64,000 bases of DNA from Shinella lacus (GTDB taxonomy: Bacteria; Pseudomonadota; Alphaproteobacteria; Rhizobiales; Rhizobiaceae), in the NCBI RefSeq assembly GCF_010994755.1, contig NZ_WHSB02000004.1:124001-188000 (forward strand), written 5' to 3'. A model generated the notes under the pieces. The model was not told the DNA's origin and searched no databases. It saw nothing but the letters and a program-made list of their open reading frames with translations. The position numbers and the translations under genes are program-made. Shown piece by piece: positions 1-10,859 of this stretch (the stretch's first letter is position 1; the number at the start of each line of letters is the position of its first letter).

Positions 1-5
1 TCCAT
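1..5 (-). CDS. murG: murG, first codon only (cut by window edge)
   Basis: On the minus strand an ATG at positions 5-3 is preceded by AAGGG with 6 bases between it and the ATG, immediately downstream of the ftsW stop. In dcw clusters the gene after ftsW is normally murG, the UDP-GlcNAc transferase that makes lipid II. Only one codon and two bases are visible, so the identity rests on gene order alone. Confidence 0.5.
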
Positions 6-14
6 GCAAAACCC

Positions 15-1169
15 TTATTCGGCCGGCGCCACGATACCGCCGCGGAAGAGGCTGCGCTCGGAAGCGCGCTTTTCCGGACGGTGGCGGGTCAGCGCCAGGA
101 TGAAGCCGGCCGTCACGCAGATCGCGATCATCGACGAGCCGCCGTAGGAAATCAGCGGCAGCGTCATGCCCTTGGCCGGCAGCAGTTCGAGGTTCACGCC
201 GATATTGATCATCGACTGCGTGCCCATCTGCAAGACGAGGCCGGCGACGGCAAACCGCGTGAAATCGTTGCGCTCCTTGAAGGCATGGTTGAGGCCGCGC
301 ATCACCACGAAGGCGAAGATCAGCACGATGACCATGCAGAACAGGATGCCGAACTCTTCGGCCGCAACGGAGAAGATGAAGTCGGTATGGCTGTCCGGGA
401 TGATGCGCTTGACGGTGCCCTCACCCGGCCCCTGGCCGAACCAGTCGCCGCGGATGATGGCTTCGCGCGCCGTATCCATCTGGAACGTGTCGCCCTCGCC
501 GGTCATGAATTTGTCGATACGGCCCGCCACGTGCGGCAGGAACGTATAGGCCGTCAGAAGGCCGCCGACGGCTGCACCGCCGAGCACGATGATCCACAGC
601 CAGGGCATGCCGGCCATGAAGAACATGCCGCCCCATACGGCGGCCGTCAGGATGGTCTGGCCAAGGTCGGGCTGGGCGACGAGCAGTGCCGCGACGATAC
701 CGAAGAGGATGATAGCGAAGAGGTTGCCGGGGATTTCCGGCTGGCGGGCATGTTCGGCGAAAAGCCAGGCGCAGATGACGACGAAGGCCGGCTTCATGAA
801 TTCCGACGGCTGGATGGAGAAGCTGCCGATGGAAATCCAGCGCCGCGACCCCTTGACCTCGACGCCGAAGAACAGCGCCAGCACCATGGCAGCGAGCGAA
901 ATGACGAGAAGGATCATCGCTGCGCGCCGCACCTGGCGCGGCGACATGAAGGAGATGCCGAACATCACGGCAATCGCCGGCAGCAGGAACACCGCATGGC
1001 GCTTGACGAAGTGGAAGCTGTCGAGCCCGAGACGCTCGGCGACCGGTGGGCTCGCCGCAAAGGACAGCATGAAGCCGAGGCCCATCAAAAGGATGAAGGC
1101 CGCGAGGAAGAACCGGTCTATCGTCCAGAACCAGTCCGCCAATGCACCACGTTCGGCACGACTAACCAT
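15..1169 (-). CDS. ftsW: FtsW, septal peptidoglycan glycosyltransferase
   Basis: This is a SEDS-family polytopic membrane protein that polymerises lipid II at the division septum, acting with the FtsI transpeptidase. The 384-residue protein has about ten hydrophobic segments and the family signature near residues 335-350 (KGMTLPLISYGGSSM). The open frame extends 16 codons further upstream. The ATG at 1169 is preferred because GAGGAAA lies just before it and the protein then starts MVSRAERGALADWF, as in rhizobial FtsW. It lies 69 bp after murD and 9 bp before the putative murG start, inside the dcw operon. Confidence 0.96.
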   Translation of the reverse strand: MVSRAERGALADWFWTIDRFFLAAFILLMGLGFMLSFAASPPVAERLGLDSFHFVKRHAVFLLPAIAVMFGISFMSPRQVRRAAMILLVISLAAMVLALFFGVEVKGSRRWISIGSFSIQPSEFMKPAFVVICAWLFAEHARQPEIPGNLFAIILFGIVAALLVAQPDLGQTILTAAVWGGMFFMAGMPWLWIIVLGGAAVGGLLTAYTFLPHVAGRIDKFMTGEGDTFQMDTAREAIIRGDWFGQGPGEGTVKRIIPDSHTDFIFSVAAEEFGILFCMVIVLIFAFVVMRGLNHAFKERNDFTRFAVAGLVLQMGTQSMINIGVNLELLPAKGMTLPLISYGGSSMIAICVTAGFILALTRHRPEKRASERSLFRGGIVAPAE

Positions 1170-1238
1170 GTCTCTTTCCTCTGTTGCAAAACAATTCCAA
1201 ACGCCGCCGCCGCACACGTTTACGGGAATTGCTTCCGT

Positions 1239-2636
1239 TCAAACTTCAATAAGCATGGACACGCCCGGCAGCGCCGCGACATGTTTCACGAAGGCGTCGC
1301 CTCTGACTTCAAAGTTCTTGTACTGGTCGAAGCTTGCGCAAGCCGGGGATAGGAGAACGGCAACGGGGCCGCTCCCATCCCGCCCGGCATCCGCCGCCGC
1401 ATCCTCGACGGCGCGCTCCAGCGTGCCGGACATCTCGAAAGGCACCGCCTCGCCGAGCGTCGCCGCAAAGGCAGGCGCCGCCTCGCCGATCAGATAGGCC
1501 TTGGCGATCTTCGGGAAGAATTCGCCGAGCGCGGAAATGCCGCCTTCTTTCGGGACACCACCGGCAATCCAGTAGATGCGCTCGAAGCTCGACAGCGCCG
1601 GGGCCGCGGCATCGGCATTGGTGGCCTTGGAATCGTTGACGAACAGCGTGTCGCCCTTGCGCCCGACAGGCTGCATGCGGTGCTTCAGTCCCGGGAACGA
1701 GGCAAGGCCGGCGCGGATCTCATCCTCGCTGACGCCGACCGCAAGGCAGGCGCCGACGGCGGCCGCAGCGTTCTGGGCATTGTGGGCGCCGCGCAGCGTC
1801 TGGATCAGCGAGAGATCGGCGACCTCATGCGTCGCACCATTCCGGGCGAGCACAAGACGAGCGCCATCGGCATAGATGCCATCGGCGAGCACATTGCGCT
1901 TGGAGACGCGCACGACGTTGGTGCCGGCCCGCTCGATGCGGTCGGCGATGCGTTCGCAATAGCTGTCGTCGACACCGACGATCGCGGTCCTGCTGCCGGC
2001 GACCAGGCGCTCCTTGATGTCGGCATAGTGCTCGATCGAGCCATGGCGATCGAGATGATCGGGCGTCACGTTGAGCAGGATGCCGGCCGAGGGGTTGAGC
2101 GTCGGCGCGAGGTCGATCTGGTAGGACGAGCACTCGACCACGTAGAAGCGGCCGGCCTTCGGCGGATCGAGCGTCAGCACGGCCGTGCCGATATTGCCGC
2201 CGAGCTGCGTGTCGCGGCCGCTCGATTTCAGGATATGGGCGATCAGCGCCGTGGTGGTCGACTTGCCGTTCGTGCCGGTGATGGCGATGAAGGGGCAATC
2301 CGGGGCGTGGACGCGGCGCTCGCGCACGAAAAGCTCGATGTCGCCGATCACTTCCACGCCGGCGGCGCGCGCGAGATCGGCGCTCCAATGGGGCTTCGGA
2401 TGGGTCAGCGGCACGCCGGGCGAGAGCACCAGTGCGGCGATGGTGGTCCAGTCGAGATTGCGCAGGTCACCGGTCTTCACGCCGGCAGTGGCGGCATTCT
2501 CGACGCTCGCCGCGCTGTCGTCCCAGGCGGTCACGTCCGCACCGCCGGCGGCAAGCGCCAGCGCCGTCGCAAGGCCGGAGCCGCCGAGCCCGAAGAGCGC
2601 GACCGCCTTGCCCTTGAAGGTGGTGACGGGGATCAT
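1239..2636 (-). CDS. murD: MurD, UDP-MurNAc-L-Ala--D-Glu ligase
   Basis: Cytoplasmic ATP-dependent ligase that adds D-glutamate to UDP-MurNAc-L-alanine. The 465-residue protein starts with a nucleotide-binding fold ([20 protein letters not shown]) and has the Mur ligase P-loop GTNGKST near residue 122. A central Mur domain follows, including [12 protein letters not shown] and later [22 protein letters not shown], with a C-terminal Rossmann domain. Length is typical of MurD. It begins 7 bp after the mraY stop, so the two are very probably co-transcribed and translationally coupled. Confidence 0.97.
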   Translation of the reverse strand: MIPVTTFKGKAVALFGLGGSGLATALALAAGGADVTAWDDSAASVENAATAGVKTGDLRNLDWTTIAALVLSPGVPLTHPKPHWSADLARAAGVEVIGDIELFVRERRVHAPDCPFIAITGTNGKSTTTALIAHILKSSGRDTQLGGNIGTAVLTLDPPKAGRFYVVECSSYQIDLAPTLNPSAGILLNVTPDHLDRHGSIEHYADIKERLVAGSRTAIVGVDDSYCERIADRIERAGTNVVRVSKRNVLADGIYADGARLVLARNGATHEVADLSLIQTLRGAHNAQNAAAAVGACLAVGVSEDEIRAGLASFPGLKHRMQPVGRKGDTLFVNDSKATNADAAAPALSSFERIYWIAGGVPKEGGISALGEFFPKIAKAYLIGEAAPAFAATLGEAVPFEMSGTLERAVEDAAADAGRDGSGPVAVLLSPACASFDQYKNFEVRGDAFVKHVAALPGVSMLIEV

Positions 2637-2643
2637 CGACGCC

Positions 2644-3744
2644 TCACCGCAGCTTGAGCGTGGAGAGGCCGACCAGGCCGAGCACGACGGCGATGATCCA
2701 GAAGCGCACGACGACCTGGCTTTCCGTCCAGCCCTTCTTCTCGAAATGGTGGTGGATCGGCGCCATGAGGAAGACGCGTTTTCCCGTGAGCTTGAACGAG
2801 GCGACCTGGATGATGACCGACAGCGTCTCCATGACGAAGAGGCCGCCGATGATCGCCATGACGATCTCGTGCTTGGTGGCGACCGCCACCGTCCCGATCA
2901 GGCCGCCGAGCGCCAGCGAACCCGTATCGCCCATGAAGATGGCAGCGGGCGGCGCGTTGAACCACAGGAAGCCGAGGCCGGCGCCTATGACCGCGCCGAG
3001 CACGACGGCCAGTTCCCCAGTGCCGGGCACGAAATGGATCTGCAGGTAATTCGCGAACACCGCGTTGCCAGCGAGATAGGCGATGACGCCGAAGGAGGCC
3101 GCGGAAATCATCACTGGAACGGTGGCGAGGCCGTCGAGGCCGTCCGTCAGGTTCACCGCATTGCCGGCCGCGACGATGACGAAGCCGCCGAACAGCACGA
3201 AGAAGATGCCAAGATTGACCATGAAGTCCTTGGCGAAGGGGAAGGCGATCGAGGAGCCGAAGGTCGAGCCCGCCGGTCCCGTCGCCAGCGAGGCGCGCAT
3301 CATGAAATAGGTCGCAGCACCCGCGATGATGAATTCCAGCGCGAGGCGCGCCTTACCGGAAAAGCCCTTGTCGGTCTGCTTGGTGACCTTCAAGTAGTCG
3401 TCGTAGAAGCCGATAGCGCCGAAGCCGAGCGTCACGAGCAGCGTGGCGACCACATAGACGTTGGAGAGATCCGCCCAGAGCAGCGCGCTGCCGACGATGC
3501 CGGCGAGGATCATCAGGCCGCCCATAGTGGGGGTGCCGGCCTTCTTGAAATGGGTCTGCGGCCCGTCGGCGCGGATCGGCTGACCCTTGCCCTGGCGGAT
3601 GCGCAGGGAGGCGATGATCATCGGCCCGAACAGGAAGACGATGGTGGCCGAGGTGAACAGCGCAGCGCCCGTCCGGAAGGTAATGTAGCGGAACAGGTTG
3701 AACACCTGAACGGTGTCAGCCAGCTCGACGAGCCAAAGCAGCAT
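2644..3744 (-). CDS. mraY: MraY, phospho-MurNAc-pentapeptide transferase
   Basis: Integral membrane enzyme that transfers phospho-MurNAc-pentapeptide to undecaprenyl phosphate, giving lipid I. The protein has about ten membrane segments and the MraY motifs [19 protein letters not shown] (catalytic aspartates) and the HHHFEKKGW loop near the C terminus. An in-frame GTG lies two codons upstream (3750). The ATG at 3744 gives the usual 366 residues and has AAGGG 5 bases upstream, so I prefer it. About 116 bp separate it from murF, the longest gap in this operon. Confidence 0.96.
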   Translation of the reverse strand: MLLWLVELADTVQVFNLFRYITFRTGAALFTSATIVFLFGPMIIASLRIRQGKGQPIRADGPQTHFKKAGTPTMGGLMILAGIVGSALLWADLSNVYVVATLLVTLGFGAIGFYDDYLKVTKQTDKGFSGKARLALEFIIAGAATYFMMRASLATGPAGSTFGSSIAFPFAKDFMVNLGIFFVLFGGFVIVAAGNAVNLTDGLDGLATVPVMISAASFGVIAYLAGNAVFANYLQIHFVPGTGELAVVLGAVIGAGLGFLWFNAPPAAIFMGDTGSLALGGLIGTVAVATKHEIVMAIIGGLFVMETLSVIIQVASFKLTGKRVFLMAPIHHHFEKKGWTESQVVVRFWIIAVVLGLVGLSTLKLR

Positions 3745-3860
3745 TGTCACCCTTTCCCCAAAAGGTTCCCCGAAACGCCCGCGGCGTGACGGGCCGACAG
3801 ACAGAGAAGTAAATTACATAAAGAACGAGGTCCGACGGACGTCTGCCCGGCCGAACCTCC

Positions 3861-5294
3861 TCAACTCTCGCGTCCCCTCTCGGAGAACGCCGGATATTTG
3901 TCAAGCAGGGCCGCCACGATGCGGCTGAATCCCGTGCCCTTCGACGATTTGACGACCAGCACGTCGCCCGCCCGCACTGCGCCAAGCGCGAAGGCGGCGA
4001 GGTCGTCGGCGGTGTCGCGATAGTCCCTCTGCACGCCCTCCGGTAGCGCATCCCTCAGCGCCGCCATGTCGGGGCCGGCAAGCCAGACGTCGCCTATACC
4101 GGCTTCCACCAGCGGTTCGGCAAGGCCGGCATGGACAGCGGGCGAGTGCTCGCCCATTTCCAGCATGTCGCCAAGCACGGCGATGCGCCGGCCACCCTCA
4201 TGCGGCTCGGCATCGCGCAAGAGCGCGATTGCGGCGCGCATCGAGGCCGGGTTGGCATTGTAGCTTTCGTCGATCAGCGTGAACCAGCCGCCATCCCGGG
4301 CAAGCTGGTAACGGCGCCCGCGGCCCTTTTCGGCCTGCATGGTAGCAAGGCCCGCCATCGCCTTCTCGATATCGCCGCCGGTGAGGTGCACGGCGCCGAG
4401 CACGGCCACGGCGTTTTCCGCGATGTGCCGGCCGGGCGCACCCATCGGCACTTCCAGCGTCTGCCCGCCGATTGCCGCGCGAAGCAGGCCGCCCTCGGCG
4501 CTCGGCATGAAATCGAGCAGGCGGAACTCCGCCTTCGGATCGGCGCCGAAACTGTGGATATGCGAAACGCCGGCTGCCTTCGCGGCCTTTTCCAGGAAGG
4601 CGAACTGCTCGTTGTCGCGGTTGAGGATGGCATGGCCGCCCGGCACGACGCCCTCGAAGATTTCCGCCTTGGCGGCGGCAATTTCTTCGAGGTCGCGGAA
4701 ATTGCCGAGATGGGCCGGCGCGATCGTCGTGATCATCGCCACATGCGGGCGCACCATGGCGACCAACGGACGGATCTCGTTGGCATGGTTCATGCCGATT
4801 TCGAAAATGCCGAAATCCGTGGTTTCCGCCATGCGGGCGAGCGTCAGCGGCACACCCCAATGGTTATTAAAAGAGGCGACGGAGGCATGCACGCTGCCGG
4901 ACGGCGACAGTGCCTGGCGCAGCATCTCCTTGCTGGTCGTCTTGCCGACGGAGCCGGTGACCGCGATGATGCGGGCCGCGGTGCGATCGCGCGCAGCGCA
5001 GCCGAGATCGACCAGTGCCTGGAGAACGTCCGGCACCACGATCATCGGCGTCACGAGCCGGCCGAGTGCCGGCAGCTTGCCCTCGCTGACGACGAGCAGT
5101 GCGGCGCCATTGGCGACGGCGAAACTTGCGAAATCATGGCCGTCGACGCGGTCGCCCTTGATGGCGAAGAAGGCTTCGCCGGCCCCGATCGCGCGGCTGT
5201 CGATGGAAATGCCGGTCACGCCCTGCGGCAGGTTGCCGATGGGACGGCCATGCATGGCCGCGACGAGATCAGCGCTGGTCCAGAGCCATTTCAC
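3861..5294 (-). CDS. murF: MurF, UDP-MurNAc-tripeptide--D-Ala-D-Ala ligase
   Basis: Cytoplasmic ATP-dependent ligase that adds D-Ala-D-Ala to UDP-MurNAc-tripeptide. The 477-residue protein has the MurF N-terminal domain ([28 protein letters not shown]), the P-loop [11 protein letters not shown] near residue 114, the [11 protein letters not shown] segment and the [14 protein letters not shown] motif. The start is a GTG, and its four bases GTGA overlap the murE stop, which implies translational coupling. Confidence 0.96.
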   Translation of the reverse strand: MKWLWTSADLVAAMHGRPIGNLPQGVTGISIDSRAIGAGEAFFAIKGDRVDGHDFASFAVANGAALLVVSEGKLPALGRLVTPMIVVPDVLQALVDLGCAARDRTAARIIAVTGSVGKTTSKEMLRQALSPSGSVHASVASFNNHWGVPLTLARMAETTDFGIFEIGMNHANEIRPLVAMVRPHVAMITTIAPAHLGNFRDLEEIAAAKAEIFEGVVPGGHAILNRDNEQFAFLEKAAKAAGVSHIHSFGADPKAEFRLLDFMPSAEGGLLRAAIGGQTLEVPMGAPGRHIAENAVAVLGAVHLTGGDIEKAMAGLATMQAEKGRGRRYQLARDGGWFTLIDESYNANPASMRAAIALLRDAEPHEGGRRIAVLGDMLEMGEHSPAVHAGLAEPLVEAGIGDVWLAGPDMAALRDALPEGVQRDYRDTADDLAAFALGAVRAGDVLVVKSSKGTGFSRIVAALLDKYPAFSERGRES

Positions 5295-6742
5295 CGGTCG
5301 AGCTCCTCCAAGGCCTTGCGCAATTCGGCATGGTCGGAGAACGGCAGCGTCACCGCGCCAACGGTCTGCCCCTCCTCATGCCCCTTGCCCGCGACGATCA
5401 GCGTATCGCCCGACTGCAACATGCGCACGGCGCTGCGGATCGCCTCCGCCCGGTCGCCGATCTCGGTGGCGCCCTTGGCGGCGTCCAAGATCTCGGCGCG
5501 GATGGTGGCCGGCACTTCGGAGCGCGGATTGTCGTCGGTGACGATGACCACGTCGGCAAGCCGCGTGGCGATCTCGCCCATGATCGGTCGTTTGCCCCTG
5601 TCCCGGTCGCCGCCGCAGCCGAAGACCACGATGACGCGGCCGGTCGTGAAGGGGCGAACGGAGGTCAGCACGTTTTCCAGCGCATCCGGCTTATGGGCGT
5701 AGTCGACATAGGCGAGCGCGCCGTTCTTCGCATGGCCGACCAGTTCGAGGCGGCCGGAGGCGCCGATGAGCTTTTCGAGTGCGGCCATCGCGATAGGTGC
5801 GGGAACGCCGGTCGACATGGCGAGGCCCGCCGCGACCAATGCATTCGCCACCTGGAAATCGCCGGCGAGCGGAATGTGCACTTCATAGATATCGTCGCCG
5901 ACATGCACTTCGGCGGTCTGCTTGTGGCGGAAATGCTCGACGCGCTTCAGCGCCAGATAGTCGCCCTTGCGGCCGACCGTGCGCACGTCGAGCCCGGCCT
6001 TGCGCGCGGCATCCGTCGCAACGCCAGACCATTCGTCGTCGGCATAGATGATGGCGGGAAAACCCTTCGGCAGCAGCGTATCGAACAGCCGCATCTTGGA
6101 GGCCATGTAGTGCTCGACCGTCGGATGGTAATCCATATGGTCGCGGCCGAGATTGGTGAAGGCCGCGGCGGCGAGCTTCACGCCGTCGAGGCGCGCCTGG
6201 TCGAGGCCATGGCTTGAGGCTTCCATCGCCGCATGTGTAACGCCGGCATCGGCCAGTTCGGCGAGGAGTTCATGCAACGACACCGGATCGGGCGTCGTCA
6301 GCGAGCCGTAATCGTTGCGGCCGGGCGCGACGACACCGGTCGTGCCGATCATCGCGGCCGCATGGCCGGCATGCGCCCAGATCTGGCGCGTGAAGGAGGC
6401 GACGGAGGTCTTTCCCGCGGTGCCGGTGACGGCGACCATGGTCTCCGGCTGGCGGCCATGGAAACGGGCGGCGGCGAGCGCCAGGAAACGGCGCGGCTCG
6501 GCAACGGAAATGACCGGAACGGCGGCTTCGACGGCGGCACCAGTGGACACCACGACGGCAGCGGCACCCCGGGAAACCGCATCGGCAACGAAGGCGCTGC
6601 CATCGGCCTTGGTGCCCGAAAGAGCGACGAAGAGGTCGCCCGGCTTCACCTTCCGGCTGTCGCTGGTTATGCCGCTGATGTCTATCGCGGCGGCGGCGCC
6701 CAGGTCGTTGGTTTCGGGTCCGGCAAGGTCACTGATCTTCAT
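5291..6742 (-). CDS. murE: MurE, UDP-MurNAc-dipeptide--meso-DAP ligase
   Basis: Cytoplasmic ligase that adds the third stem residue to UDP-MurNAc-L-Ala-D-Glu. The 483-residue protein has the P-loop GTAGKTS near residue 109, the ATP/substrate motif [12 protein letters not shown] and DDNPRSE near residue 402. DNPR is the established signature for meso-diaminopimelate rather than lysine, as expected for a Gram-negative. The frame is open 23 codons further upstream. The ATG at 6742 is chosen because homologues start at MKISDL and it lies after the ftsI stop without overlap; the SD before it is weak. Confidence 0.96.
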   Translation of the reverse strand: MKISDLAGPETNDLGAAAAIDISGITSDSRKVKPGDLFVALSGTKADGSAFVADAVSRGAAAVVVSTGAAVEAAVPVISVAEPRRFLALAAARFHGRQPETMVAVTGTAGKTSVASFTRQIWAHAGHAAAMIGTTGVVAPGRNDYGSLTTPDPVSLHELLAELADAGVTHAAMEASSHGLDQARLDGVKLAAAAFTNLGRDHMDYHPTVEHYMASKMRLFDTLLPKGFPAIIYADDEWSGVATDAARKAGLDVRTVGRKGDYLALKRVEHFRHKQTAEVHVGDDIYEVHIPLAGDFQVANALVAAGLAMSTGVPAPIAMAALEKLIGASGRLELVGHAKNGALAYVDYAHKPDALENVLTSVRPFTTGRVIVVFGCGGDRDRGKRPIMGEIATRLADVVIVTDDNPRSEVPATIRAEILDAAKGATEIGDRAEAIRSAVRMLQSGDTLIVAGKGHEEGQTVGAVTLPFSDHAELRKALEELDR

Positions 6743-6807
6743 TGTCTGCTCTGTTGCTTTCCATGGGCCGCCGTTTCGCTTCCGAATCGGCGTCCCGTCT
6801 TCTCCAT

Positions 6808-8559
6808 TCAATAAGACACAAGCAAGGCAGACCCGTCCTCACCAAATTTCGGCTTTACACCGAGAAGGGCTGCCGAGCGGCGGATGATCTCGCCGACCAT
6901 CGGAGCGGCGTTGAGGCCGGCGGTGCGACCCCCGCCCTCGCCCGTCTGCGGCGCGTCGATGAAGGTCAGAACCACGTATTTCGGGTCGTCGATCGGGAAG
7001 GCCGAGAGGAAGGCGTTGAAGTTCTGCGTGTTGGAATACCGCCCGCCGACGACCTTGTTGGCCGTGCCTGTCTTTCCGCCGACATTGAAGCCCGGAACCA
7101 GCGCGCGGCGGCCGGAACCGTCGTTTGCGTTGAGCTTGAAGAGGTAGCGCATCTGCTCGCCGGTTTCCGGCTTGACGACCACCTTGGCCACCTCGTTCGC
7201 CTCTTCGGCCGTGCGCGGCAGGAAGGTCGGGTTGATGAGCAGGCCGCCGTTCATCAGCGCTGCCGCCGCCACCGCCGTCTGCAACGGCGTCGTCGAGACG
7301 CCGTGGCCGAAGGAGATGGTGATCGAGTTGATCTTCTTCCATTCGCGCGGCTGCGACGGGGTCTTCACCTCCGGCAGTTCCGTGTCGAGCTTGGTGAGCA
7401 GGCCCATGCGGGTCAGGAATTCCTTGTGCCCGGCAATGCCGACGACGTCGGCCATCTTCGCCGTGCCGATGTTCGAGGAATACTGGAAGATTTCCGGCAC
7501 GGTCAGCACGCGGTGTTTTCCGTGGAAGTCCTTGATGGTGAAGCCGCCGATGCGGATCGGCGCGCGCGCGTCAAAACTGTCGGTAAGCTTCACCTTGCCC
7601 GAATCGAGCGCCATCGCGGTGGTGAAGCTCTTGAAGGTCGAGCCCATCTCGAACGTGCCGTTCGACATGCGGTTCATCCAGCCGTCCTTGGCGCCGGCGG
7701 CCGGGTTGTTCGGGTCATAATCCGGCACGGAGGCCATGGCGAGGATCTCGCCGGTGTGCACGTCCATCACGACGGCACCGGCGGCCAGCGCCTTGTATTT
7801 CTCCATGCCCGTCGCAACGACATCGCGCACGATGGCCTGGACGCGCAGGTCGATCGAAAGCCGCACCGGCTCCAGCTTGGCGTCGCTCGTCATGCCGATG
7901 GCGGCAAGGTCGGCGAGACCCTGGCTGTCGATGTAGCGCTCCATGCCGGCAATGCCGCGGTTGTCGATATTGACGTGGCCGACGATGTGCGAGGCGGTGA
8001 CGCCGCCCGGATAGAAGCGGCGCTTTTCCGGCCGGAAGCCGACGCCGGGAATGCCGAGCGCGAGAATGCGGCTCTGCTGCTTGGGGGTCAGCTGGCGCTT
8101 CAGCCACTGGAAACGGGATTTCGAGGTGAGCTTGCGGTAGATGCCGCGCCGGTCGAGTTCCGGCAGCACGGTGGCGAGCATTTCGACCGCCTCGTCCGCA
8201 TCGACGATCTTGTGCGGTTCGGCATAGAGCGAGACCGTGCGGATGTCGGTGGCGAGGATTTCGCCGTTGCGGTCGACGATGTCGGGGCGCGAGGCCATCA
8301 GGTGGTCGGCCGGGCCGATCGAGGACACGGTCTCCGGCGAGGCCATGCCATATTGCACCAGGCGCCCGCCGATCACGGCATAGACCATGCCGAAGCAGCA
8401 GATGATGACGGCGACGCGGCTGCGGGCCTGCGAGCCCGTGCGCTTGCGCGTGCCCTCGAAGGCCTGGCCGCCATTGCCGCCGGTCCTATTGTTATTGTTG
8501 CCGCCGGCGTTGAAATGCGCCTTGCTCTTGACGTCCATGATGCGGGAGAGAAACGACAT
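6808..8559 (-). CDS. ftsI: FtsI (PBP3), septal peptidoglycan transpeptidase
   Basis: Class B penicillin-binding protein that cross-links septal peptidoglycan in the periplasm. The 583-residue protein has a polar Asn/Gly-rich cytoplasmic tail, one membrane anchor near residues 48-68 ([17 protein letters not shown]) and a PBP dimerisation domain. The transpeptidase domain carries SxxK (GSTFKSF, near residue 307), SxN (YSSNIG) and KTG (GGKTGTANK, near residue 493). Its ATG shares one base with the ftsL stop (TGATG), indicating coupled translation. Confidence 0.96.
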   Translation of the reverse strand: MSFLSRIMDVKSKAHFNAGGNNNNRTGGNGGQAFEGTRKRTGSQARSRVAVIICCFGMVYAVIGGRLVQYGMASPETVSSIGPADHLMASRPDIVDRNGEILATDIRTVSLYAEPHKIVDADEAVEMLATVLPELDRRGIYRKLTSKSRFQWLKRQLTPKQQSRILALGIPGVGFRPEKRRFYPGGVTASHIVGHVNIDNRGIAGMERYIDSQGLADLAAIGMTSDAKLEPVRLSIDLRVQAIVRDVVATGMEKYKALAAGAVVMDVHTGEILAMASVPDYDPNNPAAGAKDGWMNRMSNGTFEMGSTFKSFTTAMALDSGKVKLTDSFDARAPIRIGGFTIKDFHGKHRVLTVPEIFQYSSNIGTAKMADVVGIAGHKEFLTRMGLLTKLDTELPEVKTPSQPREWKKINSITISFGHGVSTTPLQTAVAAAALMNGGLLINPTFLPRTAEEANEVAKVVVKPETGEQMRYLFKLNANDGSGRRALVPGFNVGGKTGTANKVVGGRYSNTQNFNAFLSAFPIDDPKYVVLTFIDAPQTGEGGGRTAGLNAAPMVGEIIRRSAALLGVKPKFGEDGSALLVSY

Positions 8560-8957
8560 CAGTTGGCCACCGATCCGGTTTGGATTGCGTCCGTGGTCTT
8601 CTTCTTGGTCTTCTTGCCGTCCTGGGCGACCTTCTCGTCCTTCTCCGGCTCCAGCGCCGGCAGCTCGGCCGTCGCCATGGGCAGCTCGCTCGGCTGCGCA
8701 AGCTGGGTCGATTCGGTCGGCACGAGCTTCAGGTCGGTCTCGTAGGCTTTGACCAGGCGGTTGAGGCGGTTCGGCTGGGTCAGCAGCGCCCAGTCGGCCT
8801 TCAGCAGGTCGATCGTGTCTTCTTCCAGCTTGATCTCGGCATCGAGCTTGCGCACCTGCTCGAGCTTGTTCTCGGCCTGGTGCTTGATCGAGTAGGTGAC
8901 GGTGGCTGCTGCGGTCATGACGGCGATCATCACGACATCAAGGGTACGGAACATCAC
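8559..8957 (-). CDS. ftsL: FtsL-like division protein
   Basis: Small bitopic protein placed between rsmH and ftsI, where FtsL is always found in dcw clusters. The 132 residues comprise a membrane segment near the N terminus (DVVMIAVMTAAATVTYSI), a predicted coiled coil (residues about 25-60, QAENKLEQVRKLDAEIKLEE) and a C-terminal Pro/Lys-rich tail. FtsL scaffolds FtsB and FtsQ and activates FtsWI; that role is inferred from family and position. The frame begins GTG-ATG directly after the rsmH TGA. Either could initiate, with GGGAAG upstream. Confidence 0.88.
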   Translation of the reverse strand: MMFRTLDVVMIAVMTAAATVTYSIKHQAENKLEQVRKLDAEIKLEEDTIDLLKADWALLTQPNRLNRLVKAYETDLKLVPTESTQLAQPSELPMATAELPALEPEKDEKVAQDGKKTKKKTTDAIQTGSVAN

Positions 8958-9983
8958 TCAGCTTCCCATCTTCTCAAGGCTGGCAAGGTTGGGCAGGTTG
9001 AAAATGGACAGATCATCCGTCCCGGCAGGAGCGCTGGTGCGCTCGCCTGCCCTAAGCTTCGCGGATCTTGCGCGCGGATTGACCGCACTCTCCTCGTCGC
9101 TGGCCGCCACCATAGGGCGCCCGACTGGTGCGAAGGTTGCGGCTTTGTCGTGAACTTCGGGCAAATGCCGGGATCCGGCAGCCTTTCCGGCGCGATCCAG
9201 GAAGAATTTCTTGACGATCCGGTCTTCCAGCGAATGAAAACTGACGACGATCAGCCGTCCACCCGGCTTCAAGGCACGCTCGGCGGCAAACAGCGCTTCG
9301 GCGAGTTCGCCGAGCTCGTCGTTGACGAAGACGCGCAGCGCCTGGAAGACGCGCGTCGCCGGATGGATCTTGTCCTTCGCCTTGCGCGGCGTCGTCAGCT
9401 CGATGAGGTTGGCAAGCTGGCGCGTCGTGGTGAAGGGTTCCTTCTCGCGCGCCTTCTCGATGGCGCGGGCGATGCGGCCGGCCTGCTTCTCCTCGCCGAG
9501 GAAACCGAAGATGCGGATGAGGTCGGAGACTTTTGCACGGTTGACGACATCGGCCGCCGAAACGCCCGAGGCCGACATGCGCATGTCGAGCGGGCCGTTC
9601 TTCTGGAAAGAGAAGCCGCGTTCGGCCTCGTCGATCTGCATGGACGAAACGCCGATATCGAGCACGACGCCGTCGAGACCGCCCGCGGGCGCGTGATCGG
9701 CAAGCTCGGAAAAGCGGGAGTGGATGAGGGAAAGCCGTCCGCCCGAAGCTTCGACCAGCGGCTGGCCGCCGGCAATCGCGTTGGGATCGCGGTCGAGCCC
9801 GATGACATTTGCCCCTTCGGCCAGGATGGCGGATGTGTAGCCGCCGGCGCCGAAGGTGCCGTCAAGAATGACCTGGCCGGGTTTGGGCGCGAGCGCCGCG
9901 ATGACCTCCGAGAGAAGAACCGGAATGTGACGGACCGGTCCGTCATCGGCTTCAGTAAAACCTCCGCCAAGATCCGCCGTCAT
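8958..9983 (-). CDS. rsmH: RsmH (MraW), 16S rRNA m4C1402 methyltransferase
   Basis: SAM-dependent N4-methyltransferase for C1402 of 16S rRNA. The 341-residue protein shows [13 protein letters not shown] at the N terminus, the SAM-binding GTFGAGGYT near residue 42, [22 protein letters not shown], and [13 protein letters not shown] near the C terminus. The frame stays open far upstream (to 10628) across mraZ. The ATG at 9983 is chosen because the protein then aligns with the family, and because it lies 14 bp after the mraZ stop. Confidence 0.96.
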   Translation of the reverse strand: MTADLGGGFTEADDGPVRHIPVLLSEVIAALAPKPGQVILDGTFGAGGYTSAILAEGANVIGLDRDPNAIAGGQPLVEASGGRLSLIHSRFSELADHAPAGGLDGVVLDIGVSSMQIDEAERGFSFQKNGPLDMRMSASGVSAADVVNRAKVSDLIRIFGFLGEEKQAGRIARAIEKAREKEPFTTTRQLANLIELTTPRKAKDKIHPATRVFQALRVFVNDELGELAEALFAAERALKPGGRLIVVSFHSLEDRIVKKFFLDRAGKAAGSRHLPEVHDKAATFAPVGRPMVAASDEESAVNPRARSAKLRAGERTSAPAGTDDLSIFNLPNLASLEKMGS

Positions 9984-9997
9984 TCCGATTCTCCGTC

Positions 9998-10438
9998 TTA
10001 CCCCGAGCCCAGACCTCGCAACCTGAACTCTTCCCGGGCGGCCGCCTGCGTCTCTTCGAATGCTTGCGGTGCCCAGAGCTGAAAATGATCCGCCCGACCG
10101 ACAAAGGTCACGTCCGTGGTGATGCCCGTATAGTCCCGGATGAAATCCGTGACCGGCAGGCGCCCCTCCGAATCGAGCTTCATGAAGACGCCGCCCCCGT
10201 GAATGAGGAGCGACATCCGATTGGCTTTCGGCGAAAAAACATCCTCGCTGGCGATCTGGCGCTCCAAACGATCGAGCAAATCCAGCCCACCGACGCTGAT
10301 GGCCGGAAAGGTGAAATCCTGAAAGCAGTACAGCTCCCGGATGTCGCGCTGCGACAGAACGGAACGGAATGCCGAGGGGACGGAAACCCTCCCCTTTGCA
10401 TCGATCCTGTTTGTCGCATTCGACAGGAATCGGTTCAT
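9998..10438 (-). CDS. mraZ: MraZ, transcriptional regulator of the dcw operon
   Basis: AbrB-fold DNA-binding protein that represses its own operon in bacteria where it has been studied. The 146 residues contain two MraZ repeats with DxxxR motifs (DAKGRVSVP near residue 13 and DSEGRLPV near residue 88). It is the first gene of the dcw operon. Four TGGG boxes lie about 180-213 bp upstream, overlapping the best promoter candidate, which supports autoregulation. Confidence 0.95.
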   Translation of the reverse strand: MNRFLSNATNRIDAKGRVSVPSAFRSVLSQRDIRELYCFQDFTFPAISVGGLDLLDRLERQIASEDVFSPKANRMSLLIHGGGVFMKLDSEGRLPVTDFIRDYTGITTDVTFVGRADHFQLWAPQAFEETQAAAREEFRLRGLGSG

Positions 10439-10859
10439 GACACGCTACAGCCGCTTCCCCTACCGGAACGCTGTGCATCCGCCCCGGCATAACCAACACA
10501 ACACCACGCGCATGGACCAGCCCAGATGCAACGCATTCGCGTCGCACCGTCCCCAGCCGGTTAGCCTCAAAGCTTTGCGATGGTCGGACGCTCATGCGTC
10601 CTCGTGCAGTGTGATTTTGGGATACCATGGGACCATATGGGCGTCAATGGGAAGGAACCTCTTTCCCGGTCATCGGACCGTCAAACGTTTATAAGGCGTT
10701 AAGTTTAACAAATGGTTAGAAAACGCCGCCCAAGGCCTTGTATTTACACATTCTGAAACACCGGTCGCGTGCGTTTCAACGCGCGGCAAGGCATGCGCGA
10801 ACCCCAAGGATTTCAGCGCATTAGCACTTCATAAAAAATCATCGTCAGGAGGAGGTTTT
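10439..10859. other. Non-coding region between mraZ and rnpB
   Basis: This 421 bp stretch holds the predicted mraZ leader (10439-10612) and the dcw promoter/operator (10618-10651). An AT-rich segment (10681-10860) lies next to the 3' end of rnpB. I see no convincing open frame. A run of A on the minus strand just after the rnpB 3' end has no clear stem, so I do not call a terminator. Confidence 0.6.
10618..10651 (-). promoter_or_regulatory. dcw promoter with four MraZ-type boxes
   Basis: On the plus strand TGGG occurs at 10618, 10628, 10638 and 10648, exactly 10 bp apart, separated by unrelated bases (CCCA on the operon strand). TGGGN repeats with 5-base spacers are the known MraZ operator in E. 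coli. On the minus strand the same stretch holds a promoter candidate: TTGACG (10647-10642), a 17 bp spacer, and TATCCC (10624-10619). The boxes thus cover the -35 to -10 region, and the transcript would carry a leader of about 170 bases before mraZ. Confidence 0.8.

Noticed and set aside
81-2657. Long plus-strand frames opposite ftsW, murD and other genes (also opposite most minus-strand genes)
   Set aside because: They are antisense shadows produced by high GC: rich in Arg, Gly, His and Asp repeats, without SD sequences or recognisable domains, while the opposite strand encodes clear families.
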